Source of the DNA: Kappaphycus alvarezii
Lineage: Eukaryota; Rhodophyta; Florideophyceae; Gigartinales; Solieriaceae
Assembly (NCBI GenBank): GCA_002205965.3
Contig: NADL03000620.1
Coordinates: 2,356,001-2,420,000 of the forward strand
Reading direction: 5' to 3'
Length of the DNA stretch: 64,000 bases
Part shown: piece by piece, positions 9,056 to 23,202 of the stretch
How the letters are laid out: every line of letters begins with the position of its first letter
Position numbering within the stretch: the stretch's first letter is position 1
Made by a program: the position numbers and the translations under genes
The notes under the pieces: generated by a model
The model's input: only the letters and a program-made list of their open reading frames with translations
What the model was told of the DNA's origin: nothing
Database searches by the model: none

Positions 9056-12000
9056 AACGGGAGTCCCAGTCCAGGCCTACTCGAAATTCTGGTTTCCCAG
9101 TATTCAAATACCCTATCTCCATTCTCCAAGTAGTCTTGACCGTATTGCGGCACTTAATCACGTGACGGTGAGTGAATGCGGTGATTTTACCAGAGATGAA
9201 TATCCTCAGGACCATTGATCCACGACAGAGGTGTTGTAGGTGAATAGTAGCACAGAAGTATGGCTACAAGAGGAGTGTAGAAGTGGCGAAGCCTACTGCT
9301 TATGCGCATGGATTAGCGTGAAAGAAATGCTTCTTAGGACAGTTGTTTAACTTCTCAACCACTTGGCCCTACACTTTAAGTTGCCTCCAAGCTTGCTTAC
9401 CTTCTCCTACAGGAACAGTTTACTCAGCATATACAGAATTTTGACTAACCCGTAAGTCTCAAACAAATAGACTAAATACAATAAAATGCATTAGAAAGAA
9501 TCATGTGGACGAGAAAGGCTAACAGCAGACACTATCAGGATAAATATCCATATCTACCCCTCAAAATATTCATGGTAGAGATCAGAGCTTAATAATTACT
9601 CCAAAATATCCACACACCTAATAGAGTTCCTAAAAATTCCTTCGGATAGCCCAGAATGATAGATAGCCTCTTCGCATATATCAAGGTCCTTCAATACCTT
9701 CTAAAGAACCTCAAACTACGGCACATTTGCAATAGAGGAGTCCAAGATTACGATTAAAATCTCACTCTCCCCTCAGTTCTCCATAACAATTCCCCCTCAG
9801 TTGCACACCAGTGGATCCCACGGTTCCACCCAATCCTCCTCATCTACCGATCCCCCCACCTCCGCTTCTGTCTTCCCTGGTACCTCGCCTCTTCGTCTTC
9901 TTCTTCATTCGTCTACCTACTGTGTCCCCTCCAAACAATGACGGCGGATCATCTGGAGTGAAACGATTACGCGAGGAATTTCTTTAAGGGAAGTGAGGAT
10001 CTGTTGAAGCTAAATGTTCAAGTAAAATCTTCGGGCCAGCTTAGTAGAAATTGAACGTCTTGAGTAATTTTGCCTGATTCTATTGAGCTTCTATCGGAAT
10101 TCTGTAAAATATATTCCACCTACTCATTAGGTGGGGAATAGGGGCCCCATTTATCATAACAGATATTCTTGCGGATACTCTGCCAACTTCTGTGATAGTG
10201 GAAAAGTGGGTTTGGTTTACTTTGAGAGGTGCGAAGGTTGGAAGTCTCATGTACTTTTGTTCAAATCATAACTTAGGAGCAACAGTACGAATGAACTGGT
10301 TGTAGAGTATACAGTAGAGTAATAACAATAAAAAAATAACAGGAGCAACAGCATGGTAGTGAAAATGTACATGAAATTGTGGAATTGGATAAGTAATTCG
10401 GTCTCAAAATCTGCAACTGTACAATTTGATCATGAATTTAATTCCCTTTCAGATTGTGTATGCGTTTTTGTATCAAAACTCTGCTCAGAAATTTATGGAC
10501 GCAGTCGTACAGTACATTGAAATGGTATTTGTAGGAACATTGCCCAGATTAGTTGAGATGGTGGACAACAAGAAGAAGAAGCAAGTAAAAAGGACCACAC
10601 GACCAAACTGTTCGTCCCGAACAAGAATATCAATTCTAGCTTGCAAGGGCTGGTACGGCATTGTCGAAGACTAGAGACGGTGTAGCTATCCCGCTACAGC
10701 TCTGACTTGACGTGCGCTAGACCCCCGCAGCGCTTTTTGGCGCATTCGACTGCATCAGACGTACGCTCGTGACGAGAATCAGCACACCGTGGCGTTCTAC
10801 CCATCCGAGGGCCGCTCGCTTCCGCGTTTACTGCTTATTTCTCAATCCGATTGACCATTTTTCGACAGAAATATTCTGGGAGCCGTAGATGGCACTCATT
10901 TATACAAGAAAGTAGAAGGAATCCATCTAATGTCGATCTGTCCAGAAAAATAGAAAAACAGAAATTAGTATACCACCTAATAATTGAAGATAAACTTAGC
11001 CATCAAATGAACGAAAAAACTATCCATTTCAAATCCTCAAACTCCGTATGCCGAAGAACAGAACTAAGGTCCTTCAAAATATTCACACCTTCGATGTAAT
11101 CCAAACAAATTCTTTCGAAACGTTCAAGATGGTAGATATCCTCTCTGGAAATATCTGTAAGTCTTCAAATTTCTTAGATCACCCTCCACCATTGATAAAA
11201 ATTCATCCGAGGAGTTTAAAATCACCACAAAATCCTTATTTTACTCATTTACTTCCTCAAACTGCACCCAAACCCATAGGAACACCTCAGTCCTACTGTA
11301 TCGTCACAGCTCAGATAGATCCACCTAGTTGTTCTCCTTCTTCGAACTGTTGTCTTACTCATTCCGCTCGTTATCCTCTTCGTTTTCCATGAAGTATCGG
11401 CAAACCGACTCAATAGCTCGCTACTGGCCCCTGATCTTTCTGTAGTCACCGTTTTCGCGGGCCCATGCTGAAAAAAGGGCAGATAGTTGATTTTTAGAGT
11501 CTTCTTGTAGATTTTTGATGATCGGATAGAAGCATAGGTTTGTAGCTTGGTAAGAGGCTAGCTGATAATTTATTTCATTAGTGTACTTTTGGCCTGTGGT
11601 TGGGATTTTATAAACTTTTAATACGTGCATACTGTCTATTTTCTAAGGTCTTGATCAACTAAAAATGTAGGATCATCCAAACTTCTTGAAGGTACAAGAA
11701 TTTGGCGGCATGATAAAAAACCTGCTCAGCAAATAATTATAAAATTTGGAGGATGAAGTAGTCACCAATTGAAATTCTTTATTTGAAATAATTCCAATAT
11801 GTTCAAGCATTATCTAACAAGGAGGTGCACAGTGAATTTAGGTTTGTAAAGGAAAATAACTTTCAGCATTCCGCGCAAATCCATGGTTGGAGGAGGAGTT
11901 ATTCTAAGAAGGGGAGGCTATATATGGCCTCAGCGATAGAAAAAGGAATTTAAACAAAGGAAGATCTGGAATCAGCAGCTCAATTGCAATGATATATTAA

Positions 12001-15000
12001 TTTAGGCGCGAAATTAAAATCCATGCATTTCTATTCGGCAAAAAGTTTCATTTGATCCAAATCCTACATCAAGTTCCGAAGAAACTCCATTTTACTCATT
12101 TATAACAGAAATAACCCCCTGTCACTTTTTGAGCCCAAAATATTGTCATATGTTCGTCTCCTATTCTTCTATTGACCGTTTATAGAATAATCTTTTTTAT
12201 TAACTTAACAACATCTTCCTATCTGTCCTTACACCATCCTGAAAATCCTTTTCTTTTCCGGAGTTACCGTACAGATGATACCGAGTACATCTACGTACTT
12301 CCTTTTTCGTTTCATATCTCCGAAAAATTTTCAAAGAGCTATTTAAACATGGTAACAGCCTATCCATCTTCTTCCGACAAAAAAAAATATTTATAGACTA
12401 TAAATATGTAAAACGCACATTTCATTCCATTCGCGTGACTTCTCAAACCTCAACACCTGCTTCTCTGCTTAGCATAATCACATTTAATATGATGACTAGA
12501 TGAGAAAATTGGACGAGTAATTTGTTACTTGAGGTCGGTTCTTCTCCATTTTTTGAAGGAAGAAGAGGGAAGAAAACAAAATACGGAAATGAACAAATTG
12601 TAGCTGCTATGAAAGTATTATGGAGGAATAGAGACGGTCTCCAGAGAGGATCGGTGCTTTTTCTGTCTAATATGAAAACAGGAAGTATTTTGCTGTTTCC
12701 AACGCTTCCGAATCAGGGGTACGCCGCGATGGTGATCATTTTCGACGAACTTTGATTATTAAAGGAAAAAAAGCTAATTTTAATTGGCAAGAATATTCCG
12801 TTACTCGTGATATTAAATCATGGTTTAAATGAAACTCACAGGACTCCCAGTATTGCACTAATAGTATTAAAATGAACCAAATGGCCGCACGGTTTGGAGT
12901 AGAAGATTGAGAGGTCAAGGGGGAGCAGTTGGTGTGAAAATTATATATTTATTAAGAGCATTAAAACTGTGACAATTTCCGAAAATTTGAAGTGGTCTCA
13001 TACGGTGAACAGTATAATGTAATGTTAGGAAAGGAAATGTTTTCTGATGGGGGTTGATGCCAAATTACATCTTATTCGTCATTCCTACTTCACATAGCTC
13101 ACTGGAATACATTCTGGCCTCCAGTAAGTTTTCTGAGACTGACAGGGCAATGAAAGGTTTTAATCAAGTTGATTGTTCCCCCAATCAAATAAAGAAAAAT
13201 ACATTGTACTTATGAGTAAGTCCCTAGAGCGGAAAAGGTACATGTTTGAAATTTTAATTGAAAATATTTCTCGGTAATCGAAACGGGCCTAGTAGCAAGG
13301 CCATGTTACATTACATTCTATATCCTTAATGAAGCCCGAATTTATCTACCTATAGATTTTTTTTGTTAATTTTCGGCTTTGCGAGGTACTTCTCCTCTAG
13401 CACAGATTCTTTCTTGGTATAGTTAGTGTCATTTTTACCCTAAACTAATTTTCTTCCATCAATTTAATTACTGCCTACAAAATATGGTTGTTTTATTGTA
13501 TAATAGCTCAGCTTCTGTTTTAGGGATTTCTTAAATAAGAACCAACCGCAATATCGCAACAGAATTTATTGAAACAAAATTTTAATTCTCATACCTATTA
13601 TATATTTGTTTAAAGAATGAATCAAAAATGATAAGCATTTATGTTACAAAATCTCGATGATTAGTAACCAAATAGTTCAAGAACAAACAAGTTGCCCAGG
13701 AAATGAAATTTCTATTGCATGGACCATCCAATACACCCATACTTGCGAGAATCATGGATGGTCATGTTGATTTTAGTAAATTGGCAATAATTTGCTTCCC
13801 CTCTCATTATTAAAACATACAAAAATATATATCCTTAAGTAATTTACATGCGAAAATATGTGAAGATGGAGGGCTTTTTTTTGTCAGAAAAATCTTCCGC
13901 CTCCGATCGCTGGGCGGCAAACGGATAATTTTAAAGTAAAGGGCGTAATTTTTCAGAGCATGCACTACGTATAGACTGCAGATTACCCTAACTTAACTTC
14001 TATAGCGTTGAAAGTACATTAAAATTCCAGACTATCACCAAAATATACTAATAAAACAGGCTATTTTTCGATGGAACGTTGTAATCTTTATTCCATGTAG
14101 AATGTTTTGTAAACATACGTGTGATACCTTGCGCACTTAAAATGCTGTACAAATGATTCTTTTAGTGATGTAATATTTTACAGAGGAACGTTACTAGACC
14201 TGTTAACCATCTTGCGTAATTGTTAAAGCTGTAGTTATGAGGTCACTAAATCACTCTCCATGCATGTCGTATCCTTTCTCAGCGGTTCTATTTCTTTAAT
14301 CTTTCTCTAAGATGCATTAGTTGCGACATAAGTTATCTCTACATTGACCTTAACCACACTCGGAAAATCCAAGATAACATTTTGTTTTAAAAAATATGTT
14401 TAAGTGCCCCACTTTCAACAATAAATACGGAACCGTTTTCGGAAATAATTCATTATTGTTGATTACATTCGTTACCGTGCCTGATTTCACATACTTTTCA
14501 TTTCTTCTTTAATTTTTTCTGTCCGCTATTGCTGAAATTTACTCCTACTAAAACAATAGCGGGCATAATTCCCTTTTTGGGTGTAACTATAATACGTAAA
14601 ATTTATTTCAATTAAAAGATCCAATTTTGTCATGAATTTTAATGCATAATGGCCATTTGTCGTTCTATACTGACATGAAAGCATCATACTTGAGTACTTG
14701 TTGCTCTCCAATGGAAGCTTTAGGACCATAAAATGCTGAAATTAACCTTTTTTCAAAGCAAGTCCCTAGCTACTTTGTTTCGATGAGCAATAAAATATCA
14801 GATAGGTTCAGTTTGAATTTAATATGCTTGTCCTTTCTTAAAAGAATTTTTGCAGATCGAAATGTAAACATTTCACACATTGGAACCAGAAAATAATGAG
14901 TTTGGGTTCAAAAAAAATTGAAGTAAACAATATGTCATCCATCAAAAAGAATTTTTCAACAAAATCGGAAACCTTAAAATTAAAAGATTTATTTTATGAA

Positions 15001-18000
15001 AGCGTGATGAAGTTTTTTATCTGAAATATTTGAAAGCAGAAAATTTTTTCAGTTTGTAATATTTCTCATAAATGATGATGCTTTGCAAGATTTTACCCAG
15101 TCAGCATTAAAGAATTCTTTCTGTACTCTTTTTATATTGCAATTCTATGAGGAATTCCAAAAAACTTTAAATTTCTGAAAACTCTATTCTAAGCTGCTCA
15201 AAGAATGTGTTTCTAAATCTGGATAGTGATTAACCATTATAGATAAAAATATCTTTATATGTACGTATTCATGGCTGATTCAATTCTCATGTTGATTTTA
15301 TATGATCGAAAAGTTTTGTTCGATTTGTTAATTCTTCGATTAAGTCCCAAGTACTAACTAAAATAGAGATTGGTCGTTTTATCTACGCTATTATCAGAAA
15401 AGATTAATTTTATAATCTTCTGGATTAGTAAAAGCAAAGTTTCATGTATATAACTTCATTATTTTTGGTCACTTTGAATCCTCTGAGTTCCTTCACTTTT
15501 CAAAGGTCTTGAGTACCGCTGGTCTTAATCAGTGAACATTTTACAGGTTGCGTACTAATTTTATGTTTTCATACCAAGGGTACTTATTTTCCCAAAAGCA
15601 ATGATATATATTTCATATTATTGCCTAAGAAAACGCAAATGTGAAGTTAAATTTCTCCTTGGACGTAAGTAAAATTTTTAGGCGACAATCAGTAGAATTT
15701 TTATTACCTATTCTTCAAGAGTTTTTTGAATCTCATTTGAACTTCAAATAGTAGTTTCCTGTCTGTTATCATCAGCAGGGGAATATTTTGCACAAGAATA
15801 CTCCCTAAGTCTTCCTTGATAATGAACGCATTATCGAAGCCATCAACAAATACCAGAGTTTCAGCAGCCAGGCTGGATCGAGCAACTCGTTTCGACCTGC
15901 GCGAAGAGAAGTGAAAGATGTCACATCTGTGAGATTTGTCCGAAAGGTATAAGATATAGTCTATCTTTGATTTGAAGTCAGGGTGTTTCCAAAAGAAGAA
16001 TCAGCATACACCGAGAGGAATAGCGATTATTTGTTAAGCTTTGCGAATCTCAGGTTAACATCCCAATGTGTTTGAGATAGCTTACCATTCTATTCAGTAG
16101 AGTGATCTGATTGTAATTGAAGCTGTTAGACAAGATTTGGGACGCGATAGAGTGTGGACAGGAGATCTCATATCTAGTATGCGCACTCTAAAAAATCTTT
16201 GCAAATAAGGAGGAAAATCAATTGAAATTTTGCATCTGGGGGAAGTAGAATAAGCTGTCGTATGTAATGGCCTTTGGGCAAGGTATCACCTTTTTTGTTT
16301 GACGTGTCACAATGCAGTCCAGTGCACGCGAATTGAGGGATATCTTCAAGTGCGATCTGGAAGCGGTCCTTGATCTGCTAGGGTATTACTTAAAATTTAG
16401 CTCAGTTTCAATTGAAATTTGTGAGTAAATTAATATGTAATATCCTCAAAACTGTTTCAAACTTCAAGACAGGAATTCAAATGGTAAATGATTCCTTATT
16501 ATAGTTCGACTATAATTTCTGCACACCAAGAACAAAAATCTGGCACTTCTGATATTAAAAATAAATAGTTCGAAGATAAAGAAAAGCTTACAATCGTATT
16601 TAGAGATGACATCTGGCAGAAAAGAATAAGAAAATACGAATTCGTAGTTTGGGAGGAAGAATATTTTTCTTCTTTGTAAACTTTTCCCTGGCCGTAAAAA
16701 TCCTTTTTACTTATATTTTGTTTTCTAACTGGGATACCGAAAGCATTTGTTTTAGATAAAACGGTGAATAATGTACATATATACCAAGGGGTCTCCGAAA
16801 CTAAAATAAATATTATTCTAGGATCTGAAATTCTGAGACCGTTACATTACTCATAATTGTCATCTTCTGCCAACTTTCTCGTCAAATTCCTTCGGTAAAG
16901 TAGGGTACCCTCATGATATGGATGGATCTATATTAGACACCCAGATAGTTCTAGAAACTTAGGAATTAAAATTCAGTTGTTTGAATAATTAACTTTAGAG
17001 CAAATTATAGGGTTTTTGTATATGAAAGATGTTACACGCTTAGGTGATTTCTTAACAATTGGATATTACGATTAATTTGACCTTTAGACCGTTTGTAGGC
17101 ATTTAAAAATCTAATATGTATTTTGATGAACTGATTATGTATATATGTTTAATATTTCAGGGTATTTATTGGGAAATGAAGCAAAAACAATAGTCATATT
17201 TTTGCGTACGATAAAACTTTAAATAATCCCGAAAAGTACCAGGAATTGAAATGATGAAGTTAAAGTTCACCTCTACCTTGTAAATATACATCAAATATCG
17301 TCAAAATGGTTTCAAAAGATGATTGAGTTCGATTTATACAGATTTTAACTGCATTTCTTCAAAGATCAGGATGTTGTTATTGAGGATCAACTTTAACCAT
17401 TATTCAAAGAAAATTACGGAAAAATATTACCCGAAACCCCTACATTGACCCTCGTCAATTTATTATCAATATTAATGTACTTGTGAAGCAAATATCTATT
17501 TGTATCCTTCGAATATCTGCTTATTGAAGACTAATGTCTCAAGTTTTTCGTAAATTTAATCTAATATTATATGGAGAATTAAAATTTAAGTACTATTTCA
17601 GACTAGATAGCGTTATTAAAAATCCCAAGGCATTTTCCAGGTCCAAGTTTAGAAATTTGTTAGGATTATTTACGAACTAAAATAGTTTGAAGTATCTTCC
17701 TCTTTTCGGTGTGATAAATAGTGCAAAAAAGGAAAAAAAACTAGTGACATAGTCAAATTTCATCATATTAGTTATCAACACAAATTTCCTTAATTCAAAA
17801 GTGCCAAAATTCTCAGTTTTGGAGATTAATTGGTGCTTCAGTACTCTTGAGTTACACCATTTCCCTTAAGGAATGGAGGAAAACTTATGTTTTTATTTGC
17901 TAGAATTTTCTAACTTTTGAAGTACTACTCTATGCGAACAATTTCATAAGACAATTTTAAGTTATTTTGAGTAAACTTGAACTCATATTACAATGAATTT

Positions 18001-19134
18001 TAGGTAAATTTTTTCTTTTTTACTATTTATATAAAAGATTGTTCTAAGCTCATTTGCCGACTTTTCAGACAATTTCTGATACTTTCATGAACCTCAAGTT
18101 CCGTTAGTATATTTTATGACCAAACTCTGTCATTGAAAAACGAAAATAATGTGGCTCAAATGAACTTTCAAAAGAAGATAAATAAGCACTTTTGCTTAAT
18201 AAGAGTCTTTCTACAGGTATAAAGGGCGCAAGAAATAATTTAGGTGTATTAGAAACTGGATAAGACGGAAATGTTTTGCTGAAGCAGCTAATGAACCCTG
18301 AAAACACTTTTTTCCAAGTCGAAACGCATGAAGGTAGGTTCGATTAGAAACGAAATATAACTGCACATCCCAAACCACTTTTACTCTATCTTCTGTACGA
18401 CAAGTTTACGAGAAACATAAAGAGATTTCGTTTGTCATAAAATATCAATATAGAGTTTTTGCCTTCAGAAGAAATATAATGCCCTGTGAAAAGACAAAAA
18501 ATTTTATATGATAATACAAATTGCAGATTATGCGGAGACTACAGCAGAACAACTGCAAACATTCATAAAGTAACAAAAAAATATTATTTTACAGAAAATA
18601 GGCTATTTCTGTTTTCATATTTATCTCGACTGAAATTATCACTATCGGATCTAAATAAAAAGTCGAAAGCTCATTTCAGCAGAAAATGTTAAATTGCTAT
18701 CCATGAATAGTCTTCGTCTGGTGTACAGAAAATCCGTAATTCAGATACTGAGTATATAGCTGAGACGACCGACATTACAGAAATGACACGCCTTTTAACT
18801 AATGGCTGAAGTTAACACACAGAAAAGAAATTATATACTGAAACAAGAACTCTTTGCACAAAAAAATTACATAATTAATCTAGATACAGTAAGAAAAAAG
18901 GTTCCTAGTTATATACTCTGACTCACCCATTGAGTTAATAACGCATTGCAGAAGCCCCTACCTCCCAGCAAAGTGCACTACTCCCTAGCTCTACCAACAC
19001 CCTTTCCCTGTGTCTCGTTGGGTAGCGCTGCTGGGACAATCTTCTTTTTTTCTATTTTCTTCAAGCCCGCATCGCTCAATTTTTCCCATAAAATCAATCC
19101 ATGCCAATCGGATGCCACTTTACATTTAAAATTT
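9056..19134. other. AT-rich gene-poor region
   Basis: About 10 kb of strongly AT-rich sequence, most extreme from 12.9 to 18.9 kb. Apart from a 114-codon frame at 11048-11392 of biased composition, open frames stay below about 85 codons. I recognise no protein motif on either strand. Pyrimidine-rich patches occur at ~9770-9930 and ~11230-11400. Several near-palindromes are visible (e.g. CATGGACCATCCA near 13720 with an imperfect inverse copy near 13755), but none forms a clear element boundary. No tRNA or rRNA was recognised. Confidence 0.5.
10600..10850. other. GC-rich island inside the AT-rich region
   Basis: About 250 bp of visibly higher GC content, including a small GTAGC...GCTAC hairpin near 10680-10700. 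Neither strand gives a recognisable protein, and no cloverleaf is evident. It may be a fragment of moderate-GC DNA carried in by a transposon, or a surviving piece of older sequence. Function unknown. Confidence 0.4.
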
Positions 19135-20170
19135 TCAAAGCTGAACAAAACCTAAAAACAGTGTCATACCACTTTCGTGCCATCTGCAGCGGTTGGCCAT
19201 TTCAGCCCACAGCGAAAATAATTCCCAAATCTCGACAATAATGCGGTCTGATCTAATCTCCTTACTTACCCCAATCTCTTCAGACGATAATATACCACCG
19301 ATAGGCTTTTTCAATGGATGAAAAACCCTTGCTACGCTCGAGGCTACCTGGTATACCTTATCTACCAAAATGGCCCGGTGCTAGGGTAAAAAGCTACTAG
19401 CAGGCCTGCATCTGGAATTTCTTGAAGCTCTTCTTCTGTCTTGGAGGTCGCATTTCCGTTGAAAGTAAGATTTTAATTAAAAATTCTAATTTCAACGACT
19501 GAGCCAGCACCATGGGGGAACACCCAATGTCTAAGCCATTGGGAAGGACGAAAAACTTAGCCTTGTAACCGTAGAGCATGTAAATATTGCTTAAGTAACT
19601 CTTTGCTTCGTCATGATTTCCACTTGGTAAATTCGTGCTGTGGAAAGTAACAACAGGACCATAGAGCGCAACTTCGTAATTCTTGAACTCAATTCCTTCT
19701 TTAACCAATCGAGACTTTGTAAACTAACTTTCGAACTTCTGTACTGCTTGTTCAAACAGGAGCGTACATATCTTATTGACGAATCCAATAACCATGCGCT
19801 CAAATGTGGGGCATTTTATTCCAAAATTTGGTCCATTGAAGTCCTATTTTCACCATGCTTGAGTGTTGAAAGAACCATGAAGAGGATATACATCTGGTTT
19901 GATCTATATTTTCGACCTCAGCTTTCGTCATACTAAGCATGGACCTGTTGTTCTATAATTCGCCATTTAGCATCATATTACAAGAGAGATAAGTTGTCCA
20001 TTTCCATAACTGTTGCATATCCTCCAGATTCTACAGAGGCGTCCATAACCGGGCAGTCCAACTCCTCATGATCCGACTCCAATTCACTCTCTTCTGAGTC
20101 TTGTAGGAGCTGGTGCACCTTTTCATGCTTTTACGCTCTTTTATTCGCCGTAAGGCGTAAAAATCTTGCC
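19135..20170 (-). pseudogene. Decayed DDE transposase, PIF/Harbinger (DDE_Tnp_4)-like, as in oomycetes
   Basis: Read on the minus strand, the pieces follow the order of a known transposase family. An acidic lead (SEESELESDHEELD, ~20070-20110) comes first, then FMVLSTLKHGENR (~19870), then VVTFHSTNLPSGNHDEAKSY with LYGYKAKFFVLPNG (~19540-19640). Next come VDKVYQVASS and HPLKKPIGG (~19310-19368), then SDRIIVEIWELFSLWAEMANR (last residues ~19170-19260). Relatives read DVTFQ at the first catalytic Asp, but here it is VVTFH, so the Asp appears lost. The equivalent of the second Asp in ADKGYQG is retained as VDK. Stops and frame changes separate the blocks, and codons have drifted to A/T. I found no terminal inverted repeats. 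Family assignment rests on motif order remembered from oomycete proteins. Confidence 0.65.
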
Positions 20171-22387
20171 AATGAAGGTGCTCCTTCCAATTTGTTGCTT
20201 CTATCTCTATTTTTTGCCTAATGCTGTATAGCTTACCTCTTTTATAGGAAAAGTTTCATTTTATGTTTGAATTAATTGTGAAAACTAGAGATTTGGGGTT
20301 CATGGAGTTTCGGTTTTAAAGCCATTTATTGTGTGGTACTATTCGCTTTAGGGTTTCTCTTTAATTTTTGAGGGGGTTATAGTAAATAATGCTTTAATTT
20401 ATAAGTTTTGAAGGGTTGGGAGTTATGTTTCCGCTATTGTTCCCGCATATGGCGGGACCATGGTCGCCCTCCTAAATTAAGAGCGAATCATTTTTCCCAG
20501 TTTATGGAAATGCCTCTCGACCATAACCAGGATCGTTTGTTTTCATGATGGCCGTTAGCGGCCCTGTATTGCCTAATTGTAGTTCAATATACTGTTAACT
20601 AAAGCTTTTAGCCGAGTACTGCTGTAATCGTACTCTTCTGTGCCTGAAGAAAGTTTCTTTACATTAGTAATCGAATTGATACAATTTGGCAGTACTCTTC
20701 GCCCTATTACTAAATTATTTTTTGAATAGCATAGAATTTTTGCAAAATTTAATTTTTCTTTTATTAAATTTGTATGCCAGGTCATACTTGGACGTCACTT
20801 TTATGCACTGCTATTTCGTATTGAACGCTACTCATTTTGGCACATTCGCTGGTAATATTGAGAAAAACGGGTATTTCGCTAAAGGTCTAGAGAAATACCG
20901 ATAGATTCATGTATGATAACAGAGATTTGGAAAAAAATCTTGGCTATCATCTATTACGGTAGAAATTGGGACGTACCCTAACGAAAAAATCGGACCAATG
21001 AGCAAAAATTGGTATTTTGGACTTTAAATACAGCAATTCCTCTGACAATCACGAGAAATTTTTCGATGTATTTATAAAAAACAGTTTTATGGGATTATTT
21101 ATTACTTTAGAGTCCATAAGCATTAGATTAAAAATTTAAACTTTTAAGGAGGCTTTTGTTGATAACAAAGCAAATTAAGTATCACATTTTGCTGTTTCCA
21201 GCAGAAGAGATTATATTTCTTCTTCAACCAGCGCCATAATACCGTCTTTCGCGGGAAATATCCAACATTCCATAGCTAGTTAGAAAAAATAACACAAATT
21301 TCGATTCACTAACTAAAATAGTAGACTTCAAAATACTAAAAATCTAATAGAAATTTGGAACAATGAACTATAGAGTTGCTTGACTTCATCGACCGAGAAT
21401 GGAATAAGACACAGTTGTAAAAATATAAAGTTGATCAAATTTGTAACTGGAAGGCTTACCGAGTCCTTTGAGGTTTTATTTTGTTCTATAGAAACATTCA
21501 GGAATGACTTGACTGCTCTACATGATTATATTTTTTTTCTTTTTCTTATTTCTTCCCGAATCTTAAAGTTTATTTCTGCGGAAACATCATCATTCAGTTG
21601 AAAAATGATTTATTATTACAATAAAAGAATAATTTAGATTATACTGATATCTGTTTCCTGGTTTGGTGTTGATAAATTGAAGTATAGAAGCATTAATCGG
21701 CATATAAAATGTAAAAGTGTTTTTCATTAATAGTTTTATGTTTGTAAAAGCAATTTACGTTGAATCCTAGTGAATTTTGCATTTTTCCATTTCTGGCTCT
21801 GTCAATGAACCGAATCTAATTTATCTTGAAAGTTTGGAACAATTTTAAAATTTTCAAAGCGAGCATGAATAGACCCTAATTAATGTATTACTTGCGGCCA
21901 CTGCAATTGAATCTATAAAACATATGTTCCATCGTATCATTGCTCAAAAGAATAGAGGAGTTTTCTTGTGGTAAGAAAAGTTTATTTCCTCTACCGCTTC
22001 TGAGAGCCGGCTAAGTCATCAGCTATATTTAGCAATCTTTACTCATCCAATGGACAGATGCTGCTTCTCATACATATTGATGACCATTCAGTGGAAGGTC
22101 ACTGTCTAGCAGAAAATATTTTAGCAGTTCATATAGTGGCATCTATAGTCCAGAGATCGGCAGTTCTACTTTTCAAAAGAATATGATATCCTTATGATGC
22201 ATAACTTCATGACATTATTATCGAGATCCAGTGCATAATGAAGCTAGAAAGAACAGTTAATTTACTTTTTGTATGGGAGACTGCCAAGAAAGCTCCTATA
22301 TTACTCTCAAGTTCTTAATTCCCCACCACCCTCTCAATGTTGCTTGAAAACAAAAAAATAAGAAAAAAAATGTCCGAAACAATTCTT
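20171..22387. other. AT-rich gene-poor region
   Basis: Continuation of the AT-rich desert downstream of the decayed transposase. The longest frames are ~70 codons, AT-driven, and match nothing I know. It may contain the outer ends of the transposon whose transposase lies at 19135-20170, but I could not find a matching inverted pair. Confidence 0.4.
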
Positions 22388-22555
22388 AAAAGGAGGAAAA
22401 CGTTTGGGAGTTTTACTCTTTGAAGATATATCCGATCTATCCCATGGTTTTCCAGACAACCACAATCGACTAAAAAAGGGTGTAACGACACAGTAATAGA
22501 GAAGGAACTACGCTCCCTAAAATGCTAACTTAAGGCCAGCCATCAAGCAGGCAAA
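22388..22555 (-). mobile_element. LINE A' 3' end, copy 5 (inverted)
   Basis: Reverse-oriented copy of the A' end. Read on the minus strand it gives GCCTGCTTGATGGCTGGCC (coding ACLMAGL), a TAG stop, GAGCGTAGTTCCTTC, GAGTCGATTGTGGTTGTCTG and finally CCAAACGTTTTCC. It sits exactly at the boundary between the AT-rich desert and the moderate-GC region to its right. Confidence 0.75.
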
Positions 22556-23202
22556 GCGCATACGTATGAAATTACCAATTCCTTATCTGAAACTAGCCCG
22601 CCTTTGCTGAAGTGAGAGAGAATATAAATCATGTTCGATGGTATGAATTTAGCTTCAGACGATTTTAACATTATGCTAAGTGCGGAGCGGAATAAGACCT
22701 AAAGTTTAAACTTTTCTCTCAAAAGCAAAGCGAAAGACGTAGTCCTGCGTCAATGACAGAGAACAAGGTTGAGATAAAACTTTTTTGCTGGAGGAAATGA
22801 TGATATCATGTATGTGTCTAAAACTAACACAAACGGCTAAAGGAAGATTTTGATATGAAAATGAAGCGAAGAATTAATCACGACGTCTCTATGTGGCGAA
22901 TTGTCGATGATGCTGGACTAAATTCGAAGACATTGGACAAGTGTTTGATGTGAATAGAACAGAGGTCCACTCACCTGGCCTCAAGAGAGCGCAAATATGA
23001 TGCTATTCAGATCTTAGACGGGAGGCTCAGTGACCTCGAACAAACTCGACTTGAAAATTAGAAATAGATAAAACTTTTTTTGATTCAAGACCGCCAAGTA
23101 AACGGACAGTGGCAGGTAGACAGTATGCGCTAGTTGAAAAGCTCTGATACTCACACGACATCTGAATAAACTTTTTCTAGGGGATTAACCAGTTATTGAT
23201 CT
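22556..23202. other. Unassigned spacer
   Basis: About 650 bp without an open frame of note, intermediate in composition. Nothing recognisable on either strand. Confidence 0.4.
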
